Shown here: positions 37,128-47,469 of the stretch, in pieces
Layout: the number at the start of each line of letters is the position of its first letter
How positions within the stretch are numbered: the stretch's first letter is position 1
NCBI RefSeq assembly: GCF_001514305.1
Contig: NZ_KQ949076.1
Location: forward strand, 281,678-345,677
Origin: Streptomyces dysideae
GTDB taxonomy: Bacteria > Actinomycetota > Actinomycetes > Streptomycetales > Streptomycetaceae
Direction: 5' to 3'
DNA length: 64,000 bases
Notes under the pieces: generated by a model
Database searches by the model: none
What the model was told of the DNA's origin: nothing
What the model saw: the letters and a program-made list of their open reading frames with translations, nothing else
Position numbers and translations under genes: made by a program

Positions 37128-37217
37128 TCACGGAGCGTGCGCTTCCTTGTCCCCACATTTCACCAATCATGGTGGCGGGTAGTGACAGCGCCATAACTCA
37201 GTGCAAGGGTGCCGGGC

Positions 37218-38288
37218 ATGACGACCAACGGGGGCTTCGAGCCCGTCTTCTGCACCGTCGTACCGCCACACGTCCTCGACAAACTGGCCCGGAACGACGA
37301 CCCCGCACTCTCCGGACCCGCCCGCCGCACCCTGATGCGCGACAGCGAACTGCGCGGCAAGCGCCGCGTCACCACCGAGTTCGCCCTCGCGGCGGCGCCG
37401 ACGGCGAAGGCACCGTCGGACCAGCCGCTGCGCACCGTCTACGACGCCGAGCACCGCACCGCCCTGCCCGGCACCAAGGTGCGCGGCGAGGGCGAGGACC
37501 CGGGCCAGGACGCCACGGTCAACCGCGCCTTCTCCGGCCTCGGCGCCACCTTCGAGCTCTTCCTCAAGGCCTACGGCCGCCACTCCATCGACGGCGACGG
37601 CCTGCCCCTGGACGCCACCGTCCACTACGACGAGAACTACAACAACGCCTTCTGGAACGGCGAGCAGATGGTGTTCGGCGACGGTGACGGCGAGATCTTC
37701 CTCGACTTCACCATCCCGATCGACGTCATCGGCCACGAGCTCGCCCACGGCGTCACCCAGTACACGGCGAACCTCACCTACTACGGCCAGCCGGGCGCCC
37801 TCAACGAGTCGATGTCCGACGTCTTCGGCGCGCTCATCAAGCAGTACACGCTCGGCCAGACCGCCGCCGAGGCCGACTGGCTGATCGGCGCGGGCCTGCT
37901 CGCCCCCAGCGTCACCGGCAAGGCCCTGCGCTCCATGAAGGAACCGGGCAGCGCCTACGACGACGACGTCCTCGGCAAGGACCCGCAGCCCGCGACCATG
38001 GACGACTACGTCCGCACCGGCCGCGACAACGGCGGCGTCCACATCAACTCCGGCATCCCCAACCACGCGTTCTACCTCGCGGCCACCCAGCTCGGCGGCC
38101 ACGCCTGGGAGAAGGCGGGCCAGATCTGGTACGACGTCCTGACCGGCGGCGAGCTCACGGACCGGGCCTTCTTCACCGACTTCGCCAAGCTGACCGTCAA
38201 GGCCGCGCGCGAGCGCTACGGCGACGGCGGCGAGGAGCTGCAGGCCGTGGAGAAGGCCTGGGAGCAGGTCGGGGTGCGGATTCTCTGA
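37218..38288 (+). CDS. Protealysin-like M4 metalloprotease without signal peptide
   Basis: This is a 356-residue thermolysin-family zinc protease. It has the short protealysin-type propeptide (FCTVVPPHVLDKLARND, residues 9-25) instead of the long FTP/PepSY propeptide. It has no signal peptide. The zinc motif HELAH is at 173-177, the third ligand Glu is in NESMSD (about 197), and the catalytic His region is GGVHINSGIPNHAFYLAA. The start is the ATG at 37218. An emfourin-type inhibitor gene follows 21 bp downstream, suggesting an intracellular or lysis-released enzyme held in check by its partner. Confidence 0.92.
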   Translation: MTTNGGFEPVFCTVVPPHVLDKLARNDDPALSGPARRTLMRDSELRGKRRVTTEFALAAAPTAKAPSDQPLRTVYDAEHRTALPGTKVRGEGEDPGQDATVNRAFSGLGATFELFLKAYGRHSIDGDGLPLDATVHYDENYNNAFWNGEQMVFGDGDGEIFLDFTIPIDVIGHELAHGVTQYTANLTYYGQPGALNESMSDVFGALIKQYTLGQTAAEADWLIGAGLLAPSVTGKALRSMKEPGSAYDDDVLGKDPQPATMDDYVRTGRDNGGVHINSGIPNHAFYLAATQLGGHAWEKAGQIWYDVLTGGELTDRAFFTDFAKLTVKAARERYGDGGEELQAVEKAWEQVGVRIL

Positions 38289-38309
38289 CTCCGTACTAGA
38301 CAGGAACCC

Positions 38310-38576
38310 ATGCGTATTCAGGTGAGGCGCACGGGCGGATTCGCGGGCATCGACCGTCATGCCGAGGTCGACACATCGGGCCGGCCCGATGCCCAGGAGT
38401 GGCAGTCCCTGGCCGAACGCGCGTTCGCGTCCGGTCGGGGCACGCCCCCGGTCGGGGTTCCGGACGGCTTCAGCTACCAGATCACGGTGGACGGGAAGAC
38501 GGTGTACTGCGCGGACCCCCGGCTCACGGAGGAGCAGCGGAAGCTGATCTCCAGGGTGCTGAAGGAAGGAGCGTGA
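38310..38576 (+). CDS. Emfourin-like protealysin inhibitor
   Basis: This 88-residue protein begins MRIQVRRTGGFAGIDRHAEV and contains FSYQITVDGKTVYCADPRLTEEQRKLISRVL. That matches the emfourin inhibitor family described for protealysin. It has no signal peptide, as expected for a cytoplasmic partner. Its position 21 bp after the M4 protease gene supports the assignment. The conserved N-terminal strand is the part thought to enter the protease active site. Confidence 0.82.
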   Translation: MRIQVRRTGGFAGIDRHAEVDTSGRPDAQEWQSLAERAFASGRGTPPVGVPDGFSYQITVDGKTVYCADPRLTEEQRKLISRVLKEGA

Positions 38577-38657
38577 CCGGCGGATCAGGCCGGGTGTAAC
38601 TGGTTGTTCACGCCTGCCCGTTGACTTCCGTTACCGCTGGTACGGATGATCCCGCGC

Positions 38658-39962
38658 ATGGCGACGAACCCGATACCTCAGTTCCCGGCCGGCTTCCTGT
38701 GGGGCGTGTCCACCTCGGCCCATCAGATCGAAGGGGCCGTGGACGAACGCGAGCCCTCCGTCTGGGACGCCTTCACAGCCGAGCCGGGCCGGGTGAAGGA
38801 CGGCTCCACGGCCGCGGTGGCCTGCGACCACTACCACCGCTACCCCGAGGACGTCGCCCTCCTGTCCGGCCTGGGCGTGACCGCGTACCGCTTCTCGGTC
38901 TCCTGGCCGAGGGTGCGTGCGGAAGGCGGCCTGGACTTCTACGACCGTCTGGTGGACGAGCTGTGCGCGGCGGGCATACGCCCGGTCCCCACCCTCTTCC
39001 ACTGGGACCTGCCGCTGGACCTCGACTGGCTGGACCGCGACACGGCATCACGCTTCGCGGAGTACGCGTCGACGGTGGCCGAGCGCCTCGGCGACCGAGT
39101 GAAGAAGTGGATCACCCTCAACGAGCCCGCCGAACACACCCTGTTCGGCCATGCCCTGGGCGCGCACGCACCCGGGAAACAGCTGATGTTCGACGCGCTG
39201 CCGGTCGCCCACCACCAGCTCCTGGCCCACGGCCTGGCCGTACGGGCCCTGCGCGCGGCCGGCGCGACGGACATCGGCATCGCCAACTCACACGGCCCGA
39301 CCTGGCCGGCCTCCCAGGAACCGGCGGACCTGGAGGCGGCGGGCTTCTACGACGTCCTGCTGAACCGCCTGTTCGCGGACCCGCTGCTGCTGGGCGAATA
39401 CCCGGAGGGCATAGGCGAGTTGATGCCAGGCGATGTCGACTCCGACCTGAAGATCATCGCGGAACCCCTGGACTGGTACGGCATCAACTACTACGCGCCG
39501 ACCCGCGTGGGCGCCCCCGAGGGCGCGGACATCGAGTTCGGCGGACTGACGATCCCCGCCGAACTCCCCTTCTCCGTAAGGCAGATCGAGGGCGTCCCGG
39601 TGACGGACTTCGGCTGGCCGGTGGTCCCCGAGGGCCTGACGGAACTGCTCACCACCTTCCGCGACCGCTACGGCGACCGCCTCCCGCCGGTCGTCATCAC
39701 CGAGAACGGCTGCTCGTACGAGGGGATCGACGACCAGGACCGGATCGCCTACCTGGACGGCCACATCCGCGCCCTGCACCGGGCGGTGGAGGCGGGCGTG
39801 GACGTACGCGGCTACTTCGTCTGGTCGCTGCTCGACAACTTCGAGTGGGCGGAGGGGTACGCACGCCGGTTCGGCCTGGTGCACGTGGACTTCGAGACGC
39901 TGGAGAGGACTCCGAAGGCGTCGTACGGCTGGCTGCGGGACGTGCTCCGGGCCCAGGGATGA
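38658..39962 (+). CDS. GH1 beta-glucosidase
   Basis: This is a 434-residue family 1 glycosidase that hydrolyses beta-glucosides inside the cell. The N-terminal FPAGFLWGVSTSAHQIEGA signature is present, with acid/base Glu in TLNEPAEHTLFG and nucleophile Glu in VITENGCSYEG. The aglycone-side WSLLDNFEWAEGY is also complete. The ATG at 38658 follows a nearer alternative at 38646. The stop overlaps the start of the MFS gene (ATGA), so uptake and hydrolysis are linked. Confidence 0.94.
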   Translation: MATNPIPQFPAGFLWGVSTSAHQIEGAVDEREPSVWDAFTAEPGRVKDGSTAAVACDHYHRYPEDVALLSGLGVTAYRFSVSWPRVRAEGGLDFYDRLVDELCAAGIRPVPTLFHWDLPLDLDWLDRDTASRFAEYASTVAERLGDRVKKWITLNEPAEHTLFGHALGAHAPGKQLMFDALPVAHHQLLAHGLAVRALRAAGATDIGIANSHGPTWPASQEPADLEAAGFYDVLLNRLFADPLLLGEYPEGIGELMPGDVDSDLKIIAEPLDWYGINYYAPTRVGAPEGADIEFGGLTIPAELPFSVRQIEGVPVTDFGWPVVPEGLTELLTTFRDRYGDRLPPVVITENGCSYEGIDDQDRIAYLDGHIRALHRAVEAGVDVRGYFVWSLLDNFEWAEGYARRFGLVHVDFETLERTPKASYGWLRDVLRAQG

Positions 39963-41221
39963 CGGATGACGACAACGTCACCGTCGTTTCGGCTCTCGCT
40001 GAGCCCGTCGAACGGGTAGGCCGAGGCTGGACGGCGTCCCTCTCCCTCGCCAACGGGGCGATCTGGGTGGGCTGGTACGGCCCCCTGCAGATCCTGCTCG
40101 CCTCACAGGCCGAGAACTTCGCGCCCGGCACCGGCATGTCCAAGGAGACGCTGCTGGCGTGGGTGACCGGGGTGGGCGCCGTGGTGTCGCTGGTCGCGAA
40201 CCCGGTGTTCGGCGCGCTGTCGGACCGTACGACAGCGCGCCGGGGCCGCCGGACGCCGTGGATCGTGGCCGGGGCGGCGGGCGGTGCGCTGTCGTTGCTG
40301 CTGCTCGGAGGCGCGGGCGGGCTGTGGACGATGGTGCTGGGCTGGTGCCTGGTCCAGCTGACGCTGAACGCGGCGTTCGCGGCGGTCACGGCGGCGGTGC
40401 CGGATCAGGTGCCGCGGCTCCAACGGGGTTCCGTGGGCGGCTGGTTGGGGGCGGCGCAGATCCTCGGGGTGGTCGGCGGGACGGGGCTCGCGACGGTGGC
40501 GGGCGGGGTGGGTGCCGGGTATGCGGCGTGCGCGGTGTTCACGGTGGTCGGGGTGCTGCCGTACGCCCTGCGCCACACGGACCTTCGTCTGGCACCGGCG
40601 GACCGCCCGGCGTGGTCCTGGCGGGGCTTCGCGGCCGGCTTCTGGCTGAGCCCGCGCCGGTATCCCGACCTGGGCTGGGCCTGGCTGACCCGCTTCCTGA
40701 TCAACCTCAGCAACGCGCTGGTGCTGCTGTATCTCCTCTACTACCTCCGGGACCGCCTCCACTACGCCGATCCCGACGAGGGCGTGCTGATCCTGACGGC
40801 GGTGAACGGGGTGACGCTGCTGGCGACCGTCGTGGTCGCCGGCGTCTGGTCGGACCGGGTGGGCCGCCGCAAGCCGTTCGTGATCTGGTCGGGCGTGCTG
40901 ATGGCGGGGGCGACGGGGGCGTTGGCCGTCTGGCAGACATGGCCCGGGGCGGTCGTCGCGGCGGCGGTGCTGGGCGTGGGGTTCGGGGTCTTCACGTCCG
41001 TCGACTTCGCACTGATGACGGACGTACTGCCGAAGGCACTGGACCGGGGGAAGGACCTGGGCGTCATCAACGTGGCGAACGCCTTGCCACAGGTGGCTGC
41101 GCCTGCTCTGGCCGCGCCGGTGGTGACGTATCTCGGCGGGTACCGGGTGCTGTATGTGGTGGCGGCGGTGATCGGGTTGGTGGGGGCGGGGTTGGTGGGG
41201 CGGATTCGGGGGGTTGACTGA
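39959..41221 (+). CDS. MFS transporter, SLC45/GPH-like, coupled to the glucosidase
   Basis: This is a 420-residue carrier with about twelve membrane spans. The A-like loop reads GALSDRTTARRGRRTPWIVAG after span 2, and its counterpart is GVWSDRVGRRKPFVIW in the second half. This is the pattern of SLC45/glycoside-pentoside-hexuronide type sugar transporters. The start overlaps the glucosidase stop. It probably imports the beta-glucoside (for example cellobiose) that the GH1 enzyme cleaves. Confidence 0.87.
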   Translation: MTDDDNVTVVSALAEPVERVGRGWTASLSLANGAIWVGWYGPLQILLASQAENFAPGTGMSKETLLAWVTGVGAVVSLVANPVFGALSDRTTARRGRRTPWIVAGAAGGALSLLLLGGAGGLWTMVLGWCLVQLTLNAAFAAVTAAVPDQVPRLQRGSVGGWLGAAQILGVVGGTGLATVAGGVGAGYAACAVFTVVGVLPYALRHTDLRLAPADRPAWSWRGFAAGFWLSPRRYPDLGWAWLTRFLINLSNALVLLYLLYYLRDRLHYADPDEGVLILTAVNGVTLLATVVVAGVWSDRVGRRKPFVIWSGVLMAGATGALAVWQTWPGAVVAAAVLGVGFGVFTSVDFALMTDVLPKALDRGKDLGVINVANALPQVAAPALAAPVVTYLGGYRVLYVVAAVIGLVGAGLVGRIRGVD

Positions 41222-41229
41222 GGGCTTTG

Positions 41230-41475
41230 CGCCCCCGCCGCCCCTACCCGTCCCATCCCCAGGGGCGCTGCCCCTTCGACCCCACTGGGGCTGCCGCCCC
41301 AGACCCCGCTCCGGCCCTGAAGGGGCCTTGTCCTCGAACGCCGGACGGGCTGAGAGATGCAGGGCGGCGGTGAGAGGGGCGAGGCCCCGTCCGAGTCGTC
41401 CACCCCTCTCCCGACAGTAAACGGGTGGTGGGTGGGCATAGGCCGGGGGTCCAGGGGCGGAGCCCCGGAGTGGGG
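41230..41475. repeat. Cluster of dispersed repeat modules C, A and B
   Basis: Three modules are lined up in the 282-bp gap before era: C at 41230-41255, A at 41285-41353 and B at 41401-41475. Each recurs elsewhere in the window: C at 30063-30088, A at 1108-1182 and B at 44830-44896. They are rich in G/C hairpins. No gene is present in the gap. Confidence 0.75.
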
Positions 41476-41503
41476 GCAAAAGGGCGGAGCCCCTGGCCGC
41501 GGC

Positions 41504-42454
41504 TCAGAAGCCCAGCTTGCGCAGCTGCCTGGGGTCCCGCTGCCAGTCCTTCGCCACCTTCACATGCAGGTCCAGGAACACCGGCGTACCGAGCAACGCC
41601 TCGATCTGCTTACGCGACTTGATCCCGACCTCCTTCAACCGCTTGCCCTTGGGCCCGATGATGATGCCCTTCTGACTGGGCCGCTCGATGTAGACGAACG
41701 CGTGGATGTCGAGGAGCGGCTTGTCGGCGGGCCGGTCTTCGCGGGGCAGCATCTCCTCCACCACGACCGCGATGGAGTGCGGCAGCTCGTCGCGCACACC
41801 CTCGAGCGCGGCCTCCCGGATCAATTCCGCGATCATGACCTGCTCGGGCTCGTCGGTGAGGTCACCCTCCGGGTAGAGCGCCGGCCCCGCCGGCAGCAGC
41901 GGGACGAGAAGGTCGGCCAGCAGGTCGACCTGCTTGTCACCGACCGCCGAGACGGGCACGATCTCCGCCCACTCGAACCCCAGCTCCTTGCCGAGCTGAT
42001 CGATCGCGATGAGCTGCTCGGCAAGCGTCTTACCGTCGACGAGGTCGGTCTTCGTGACGATCGCGATCTTCGGCGTCTTCTTGATGGACGCCAGTTCCTT
42101 CGCGATGAACCGGTCACCGGGACCGAGCTTCTCGTTCGCGGGCAGACAGAAGCCGATCACATCGACCTCGGCCCACGTCGTACGCACGACGTCGTTCAGG
42201 CGCTGCCCCAGCAGCGTGCGCGGCTTGTGCAGCCCAGGGGTGTCGACAAGGATCAGCTGCGCGTCCGGCCGGTGCACGATCCCCCGCACCGTGTGCCGGG
42301 TCGTCTGCGGCTGGTTCGCGGTGATCGCCACCTTCTGGCCGACCAGAGCGTTCGTAAGGGTGGACTTGCCCGCGTTGGGACGGCCCACGAAGCAGGCGAA
42401 GCCCGCGCGGTGGGTGGCCGCCGACGGCTCGGATGACTGGCTGCGAACGCTCAT
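41504..42454 (-). CDS. era: GTPase Era
   Basis: This is a 316-residue Era, a GTPase that binds the 3' end of 16S rRNA during small-subunit maturation. G1 (GRPNAGKST), G3 (VDTPG) and G4 (TKTD) are all present in the N-terminal domain. The C-terminal KH domain contains GIIIGPKGKRLKEVGI. The ATG at 42454 is chosen because the extension upstream is non-conserved. It stands apart from ybeY and phoH, with a rearranged amt region upstream. Confidence 0.96.
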   Translation of the reverse strand: MSVRSQSSEPSAATHRAGFACFVGRPNAGKSTLTNALVGQKVAITANQPQTTRHTVRGIVHRPDAQLILVDTPGLHKPRTLLGQRLNDVVRTTWAEVDVIGFCLPANEKLGPGDRFIAKELASIKKTPKIAIVTKTDLVDGKTLAEQLIAIDQLGKELGFEWAEIVPVSAVGDKQVDLLADLLVPLLPAGPALYPEGDLTDEPEQVMIAELIREAALEGVRDELPHSIAVVVEEMLPREDRPADKPLLDIHAFVYIERPSQKGIIIGPKGKRLKEVGIKSRKQIEALLGTPVFLDLHVKVAKDWQRDPRQLRKLGF

Positions 42455-42491
42455 GGCGCCCATTCTCCCTGATCCACAGAGCCCCGCCGCA

Positions 42492-42521
42492 CATCCGTCC
42501 ATCCGTCCATCCGTCCATCCG
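42492..42521. repeat. 8-bp tandem repeat upstream of era
   Basis: ATCCGTCC is repeated nearly four times at 42492-42521. It lies 38 bp upstream of the era start, at the edge of the scrambled amt segment. It may vary in copy number and affect era expression. Confidence 0.7.
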
Positions 42522-42550
42522 TGACCACCCTGGCCACCCTGGCCACCGTG

Positions 42551-44096
<1,546 letters not shown>

Positions 44097-44135
44097 GCGA
44101 CACCGGGACCGCGCCCCTCACAGCCCTGGTGGGGC

Positions 44136-44612
44136 TCAGTCGAACACGAACGGGCCCGGCGACTGCGGCTCGGTCGCCGTGCACGTGATGGTGATGCCGA
44201 ACACGGTCATCTGCAGCGAGCCCCCGAATGCCTCCAGGCTGTCCCCGGAGGCGACGGTCCCGGCGAGCGGACCGACGGTCACGGCGTCACCGGCGGCCAT
44301 CGCCGGGTTCTCCGTGCCGGTGAAGGCGGTGGTGCCGCCGCCCGCCTTCACCAGGGTGAGCGTCGACGAGATCGAGTCCTCCGACAGCGCGATCGGCGCG
44401 GTGATCGCGGAGGAGTTGACGGTGATCGTGGCGGCGGTGCCGTTCTGCGTCGCGGTGAGCGTGGCCTCACCGCCGCCGAAGCTGCCGCAGTCGGCGTTGA
44501 TCGTCGCGGCGCCCGGGGCGACGGCGAAAGCGGCCGGCGCGAACGCCAGCCCGGCGACCGCGAGGGCCCCCACCGCCAGTGCCGCACCTGTACTTGTGCG
44601 TGTGCCTCTCAT
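44136..44612 (-). CDS. Small secreted protein
   Basis: This is a 158-residue protein with a signal peptide (residues 1-28; MRGTRTSTGAALAVGALAVA then GLAFAPAAFA). The mature part is Thr/Ser/Ala-rich and beta-rich (ADCGSFGGGEATLTATQNGT...TITCTATE) with two cysteines that could pair. A GGGAAGGG Shine-Dalgarno lies upstream of ATG 44612. It has no recognised domain and looks like the exported Ig-like or spore-surface proteins common in Streptomyces. Confidence 0.72.
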   Translation of the reverse strand: MRGTRTSTGAALAVGALAVAGLAFAPAAFAVAPGAATINADCGSFGGGEATLTATQNGTAATITVNSSAITAPIALSEDSISSTLTLVKAGGGTTAFTGTENPAMAAGDAVTVGPLAGTVASGDSLEAFGGSLQMTVFGITITCTATEPQSPGPFVFD

Positions 44613-44829
44613 CGGATCCGGTTCCCTTCCCATGTGGGGGAATTGCCATGCGGGGATGGACGGGAGATGCATCGACGGACCGCCGGGCGAGCGTGGTGCG
44701 GGACGCTGCCGTGGGGAGTGCGTGGGGGGTGAATCTGACGACCCGTCGGAACTACCGGTTCCATTGATACGCGAGGGACGGAGGACGGCAAGGGTGTTTT
44801 CCGGCCGCGTCTTGCCAACCAAGTCGGCC

Positions 44830-44896
44830 CACCCCTCTCCCGACAGTAAACGGGCGGCGGGTGGGCACAGGCCGGGGGTCTGGGGGCGGAGCCCAG
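44830..44896. repeat. Dispersed repeat module B, copy 2
   Basis: The sequence CACCCCTCTCCCGACAGTAA followed by a G-rich stretch and GGGGGTCTGGGGGCGGAGCC repeats that at 41401-41475 with few changes. It sits between two minus-strand genes. The rest of 44613-44903 holds only the secreted protein's promoter region. Confidence 0.72.
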
Positions 44897-44903
44897 GGAG
44901 ACC

Positions 44904-45257
44904 TCAGCCAGCGGCAACAGTCAGCCGCACGACACCGTCAACCCCGGCCACCAGCACCGACGCCCCCACCCCACCCAGATCCCGCACGGCAGCCAAGTCC
45001 TCGCCAGAAACCGCGTCCGCCTCGGTAACCACCGCCGCCGCCTCCAACGACTTCGCCCCGGAAGCCACCGCCATGGCCACCGCGGTCCGCAGCGCACTCA
45101 GCTTCAGAGAGTCCAGATCCACGGTCCCGGCAACATACGTACGCCCGGTCTCGTCCCGTACGGCCGCCCCCTCGGGCACACCGTTGCGGGCCCGCGCGGA
45201 ACGGGCCAGGGTGACGATCTTGCGGTCCTCGGGGTCAATCGCGCTGCTGTCGCTCAT
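44904..45257 (-). CDS. Degenerate cytidine-deaminase-like protein
   Basis: This 117-residue protein has the size, position (near era/ybeY) and strand pattern of the cytidine deaminase fold (IVTLARSARARNGVPEGAAVRDETGRTYVAGTV, ALRTAVAMAVASGAKSLEAAAVV). It lacks the catalytic C/HAE motif and the PCxxC zinc ligands. LSALRTAV stands where the (C/H)AE helix should be, and LAAVRDLGG where PCG.C should be. It is therefore not expected to deaminate and may have a structural or regulatory role. ATG 45257 is followed by MSDSSAIDPEDRK. Confidence 0.7.
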   Translation of the reverse strand: MSDSSAIDPEDRKIVTLARSARARNGVPEGAAVRDETGRTYVAGTVDLDSLKLSALRTAVAMAVASGAKSLEAAAVVTEADAVSGEDLAAVRDLGGVGASVLVAGVDGVVRLTVAAG

Positions 45258-45279
45258 GACCTGAGGATACGTAGCGGCC

Positions 45280-45639
45280 TCAGGGACGGTCGAGGCGGAG
45301 CCGGTCCGCACGCGGCAGGCCGGCGACGACCAGGTCGTAGGAGTCCTCGACCAGCTCCCGGACCAGACCGTCCGGGAGTTCGCCGTCGACGGTGACCGTG
45401 TTCCAGTGACGCTTGTTCATGTGCCAGCCGGGGACGATCAGGCCCGGGTGCTCGCCGCGCAGCCGGATCGCGTCCTCCGGGCCGCACTTCAGGTTGACCG
45501 TGAGGGGCCGCGCGTCCAGGTTCGTCAGGGCGAACAGCTTGCCCTGGACCTTGAAGACGGAGGTCTCCGGGTTGAACGGGAAGTCCTCCACCACCGCGTT
45601 GAAGGACAGACAGAACGCGCGCAGATCCTGCGGGGTCAC
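45280..45639 (-). CDS. MmcQ/YjbR-family DNA-binding-like protein
   Basis: This is a 119-residue protein of the MmcQ/YjbR (cytotoxic translational repressor-like DNA-binding) fold. The markers are FNAVVEDFPFNPETSVFKVQGKLFAL, VNLKCGPEDAIRLR and the C-terminal PGWHMNKRHWNTVTVDG, followed by a helix ending DSYDLVVAGLPR. The GTG start overlaps the stop of the CorC-like gene (GTGA). Its molecular function is not established. Confidence 0.85.
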   Translation of the reverse strand: MTPQDLRAFCLSFNAVVEDFPFNPETSVFKVQGKLFALTNLDARPLTVNLKCGPEDAIRLRGEHPGLIVPGWHMNKRHWNTVTVDGELPDGLVRELVEDSYDLVVAGLPRADRLRLDRP

Positions 45640-46946
45640 TCCGCCTTCGCCTCCTCCTCGGCCACCGGATCCACCGGGCCCAACGGCTCCACCAGTACGG
45701 TCACGATCTTGTTCCGGCGCCCGGCCGCCGCCTCCGCCGTCAGCCGCAGCTCCCGCCCGTCCGGGAGGCCGACCATGGACGACGCCCCGGCGATGGGAAC
45801 CCGCCCCAGCGCCTTGGCCAGCAGCCCGCCCACGGTCTCCACGTCCTCGTCGTCGTACTCGTCGAGGCCGTACAGCTCACCGAGGTCGGTGATGTCGAGG
45901 CGGGCGGTGACGCGGTAGCGGTCGTCGCCCAGTTCCTCCACGGGCGGCAGTTCGCGGTCGTACTCGTCGGTGATCTCGCCGACGATCTCCTCGAGGATGT
46001 CCTCGATGGTGACGATGCCCGCGGTGCCGCCGTACTCGTCGATGACGACGGCGACGTGGTTGCGCTCCTGCTGCATCTCGCGCAGTAGATCGCCGGCGTT
46101 CTTGGTGTCCGGGACGAAGGCGGCGGGCCGCATGGCCGTGGACACCAGTTCGCTCTCCGCGTCCCGGCTGATGTGCGTCTTGCGGACCAGGTCCTTCAGA
46201 TACACGATCCCGACGATGTCGTCCTCGCTCTCCCCGGTGACCGGGATGCGGGAGAACCCGGAGCGCAGGGCGAGGGTGAGCGCCTGGCGGATCGTCTTGT
46301 AGCGCTCGATGACGACCAGGTCGGTCCGCGGGACCATGACCTCCCGGACGAGCGTGTCGCCCAGCTCGAAGACCGAGTGCACCATGCGGCGCTCCTCGTC
46401 CTCGATGAGCGACTCCTTCTCGGCTAGGTCGACCAGCGCGCGCAGCTCCGCCTCGGAGGCGAACGGGCCCCGGCGGAAGCCCTTGCCGGGGGTCAGCGCG
46501 TTGCCGATGAGGATCAGCAGGGGTGGGATCGGGCCCATGATCCTGGCCAGCGGTACCAGCACGTACGCCGCTGCCGTGGCCGTGTTCAGCGGGTGCTGGC
46601 GGCCGATGGTGCGCGGGGAGACCCCGACGGCGACGTACGACACGAGGACCATGACGGCGATCGCCACCAGCAGCGCCTCGGCGGTGCCGTCGAACTCCTG
46701 CAGGCAGGCGTACGTGACCAGCGAGGCGGCGGCCATCTCGCAGACGACGCGGACCAGCAGCGCCACGTTCAGATAGCGCGTCGGATCGGCGGCGACCTGC
46801 GCGAGCTTGGCACTGCCGCGCCGCCCGGAACGTACGGCTTCCTCGGCGCGGAAGCTGGAGACGCGCGCCAGGCCCGCCTCCGCGCAGGCGGCGAGCCAGG
46901 CGACGACGACCAGGGCGATCGCGCCGGAGACGAGGGGGAGGCTCAT
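45636..46946 (-). CDS. HlyC/CorC-type transporter with CBS domains
   Basis: This is a 436-residue protein. A DUF21/CNNM membrane domain (about 1-180, several spans) is followed by two CBS domains with [25 protein letters not shown] and [31 protein letters not shown] CorC_HlyC transporter-associated domain closes it ([22 protein letters not shown]). Its ATG overlaps the ybeY stop. The family is linked to magnesium or cobalt efflux and is often encoded beside ybeY. Confidence 0.92.
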   Translation of the reverse strand: MSLPLVSGAIALVVVAWLAACAEAGLARVSSFRAEEAVRSGRRGSAKLAQVAADPTRYLNVALLVRVVCEMAAASLVTYACLQEFDGTAEALLVAIAVMVLVSYVAVGVSPRTIGRQHPLNTATAAAYVLVPLARIMGPIPPLLILIGNALTPGKGFRRGPFASEAELRALVDLAEKESLIEDEERRMVHSVFELGDTLVREVMVPRTDLVVIERYKTIRQALTLALRSGFSRIPVTGESEDDIVGIVYLKDLVRKTHISRDAESELVSTAMRPAAFVPDTKNAGDLLREMQQERNHVAVVIDEYGGTAGIVTIEDILEEIVGEITDEYDRELPPVEELGDDRYRVTARLDITDLGELYGLDEYDDEDVETVGGLLAKALGRVPIAGASSMVGLPDGRELRLTAEAAAGRRNKIVTVLVEPLGPVDPVAEEEAKAE

Positions 46947-47440
46947 GACACGGTCGGGGCCGGGGACGGGCCGGTCAGGCCCTTCTCCGCGCGCCAGCCG
47001 TCCACGATGGCGGCCTGCAGACCGAACATCTCGGCCTTCTCGTCGGGCTCCTCGTGGTCGTACCCGAGCAGGTGCAGCACGCCATGGACGGTGAGCAGCT
47101 GGAGCTCCTCGTCCATGGAGTGCTGCGTGGGCGCCTCGGTGCCCTGCTTGGCGGCGACCTCGGGGCAGAGCACGATGTCACCGAGGAGGCCCTGCGGGGG
47201 CTCGTCGTCGCCCTTCGACGGCGGACGGAGCTCGTCCATCGGGAAGGACATGACGTCCGTGGGCCCCGGCAGGTCCATCCACTGGATGTGCAGCTGCTCC
47301 ATGGCGTCGGCGTCCACGACGATCACCGAGAGCTCGGAGAGCGGGTGGATGCGCATCCGCGCGAGTGCGTAGCGGGCGATGTCGAGGATCGCCTGCTCGT
47401 CGACCTCGGTTCCGGATTCGTTGTTGACGTCGATCGACAT
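46943..47440 (-). CDS. ybeY: Endoribonuclease YbeY
   Basis: This is a 165-residue YbeY, a zinc endoribonuclease that matures the 16S rRNA 3' end. The metal signature [16 protein letters not shown] is intact (three His ligands), preceded by DVMSFPMDE. It sits 29 bp downstream of phoH and overlaps the CorC-like gene, the usual actinobacterial order. Era, which acts on the same rRNA end, is encoded about 4.5 kb away. Confidence 0.95.
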   Translation of the reverse strand: MSIDVNNESGTEVDEQAILDIARYALARMRIHPLSELSVIVVDADAMEQLHIQWMDLPGPTDVMSFPMDELRPPSKGDDEPPQGLLGDIVLCPEVAAKQGTEAPTQHSMDEELQLLTVHGVLHLLGYDHEEPDEKAEMFGLQAAIVDGWRAEKGLTGPSPAPTVS

Positions 47441-47469
47441 GGTTGTGCTGGGTCTCCCGCTTTAAATTG

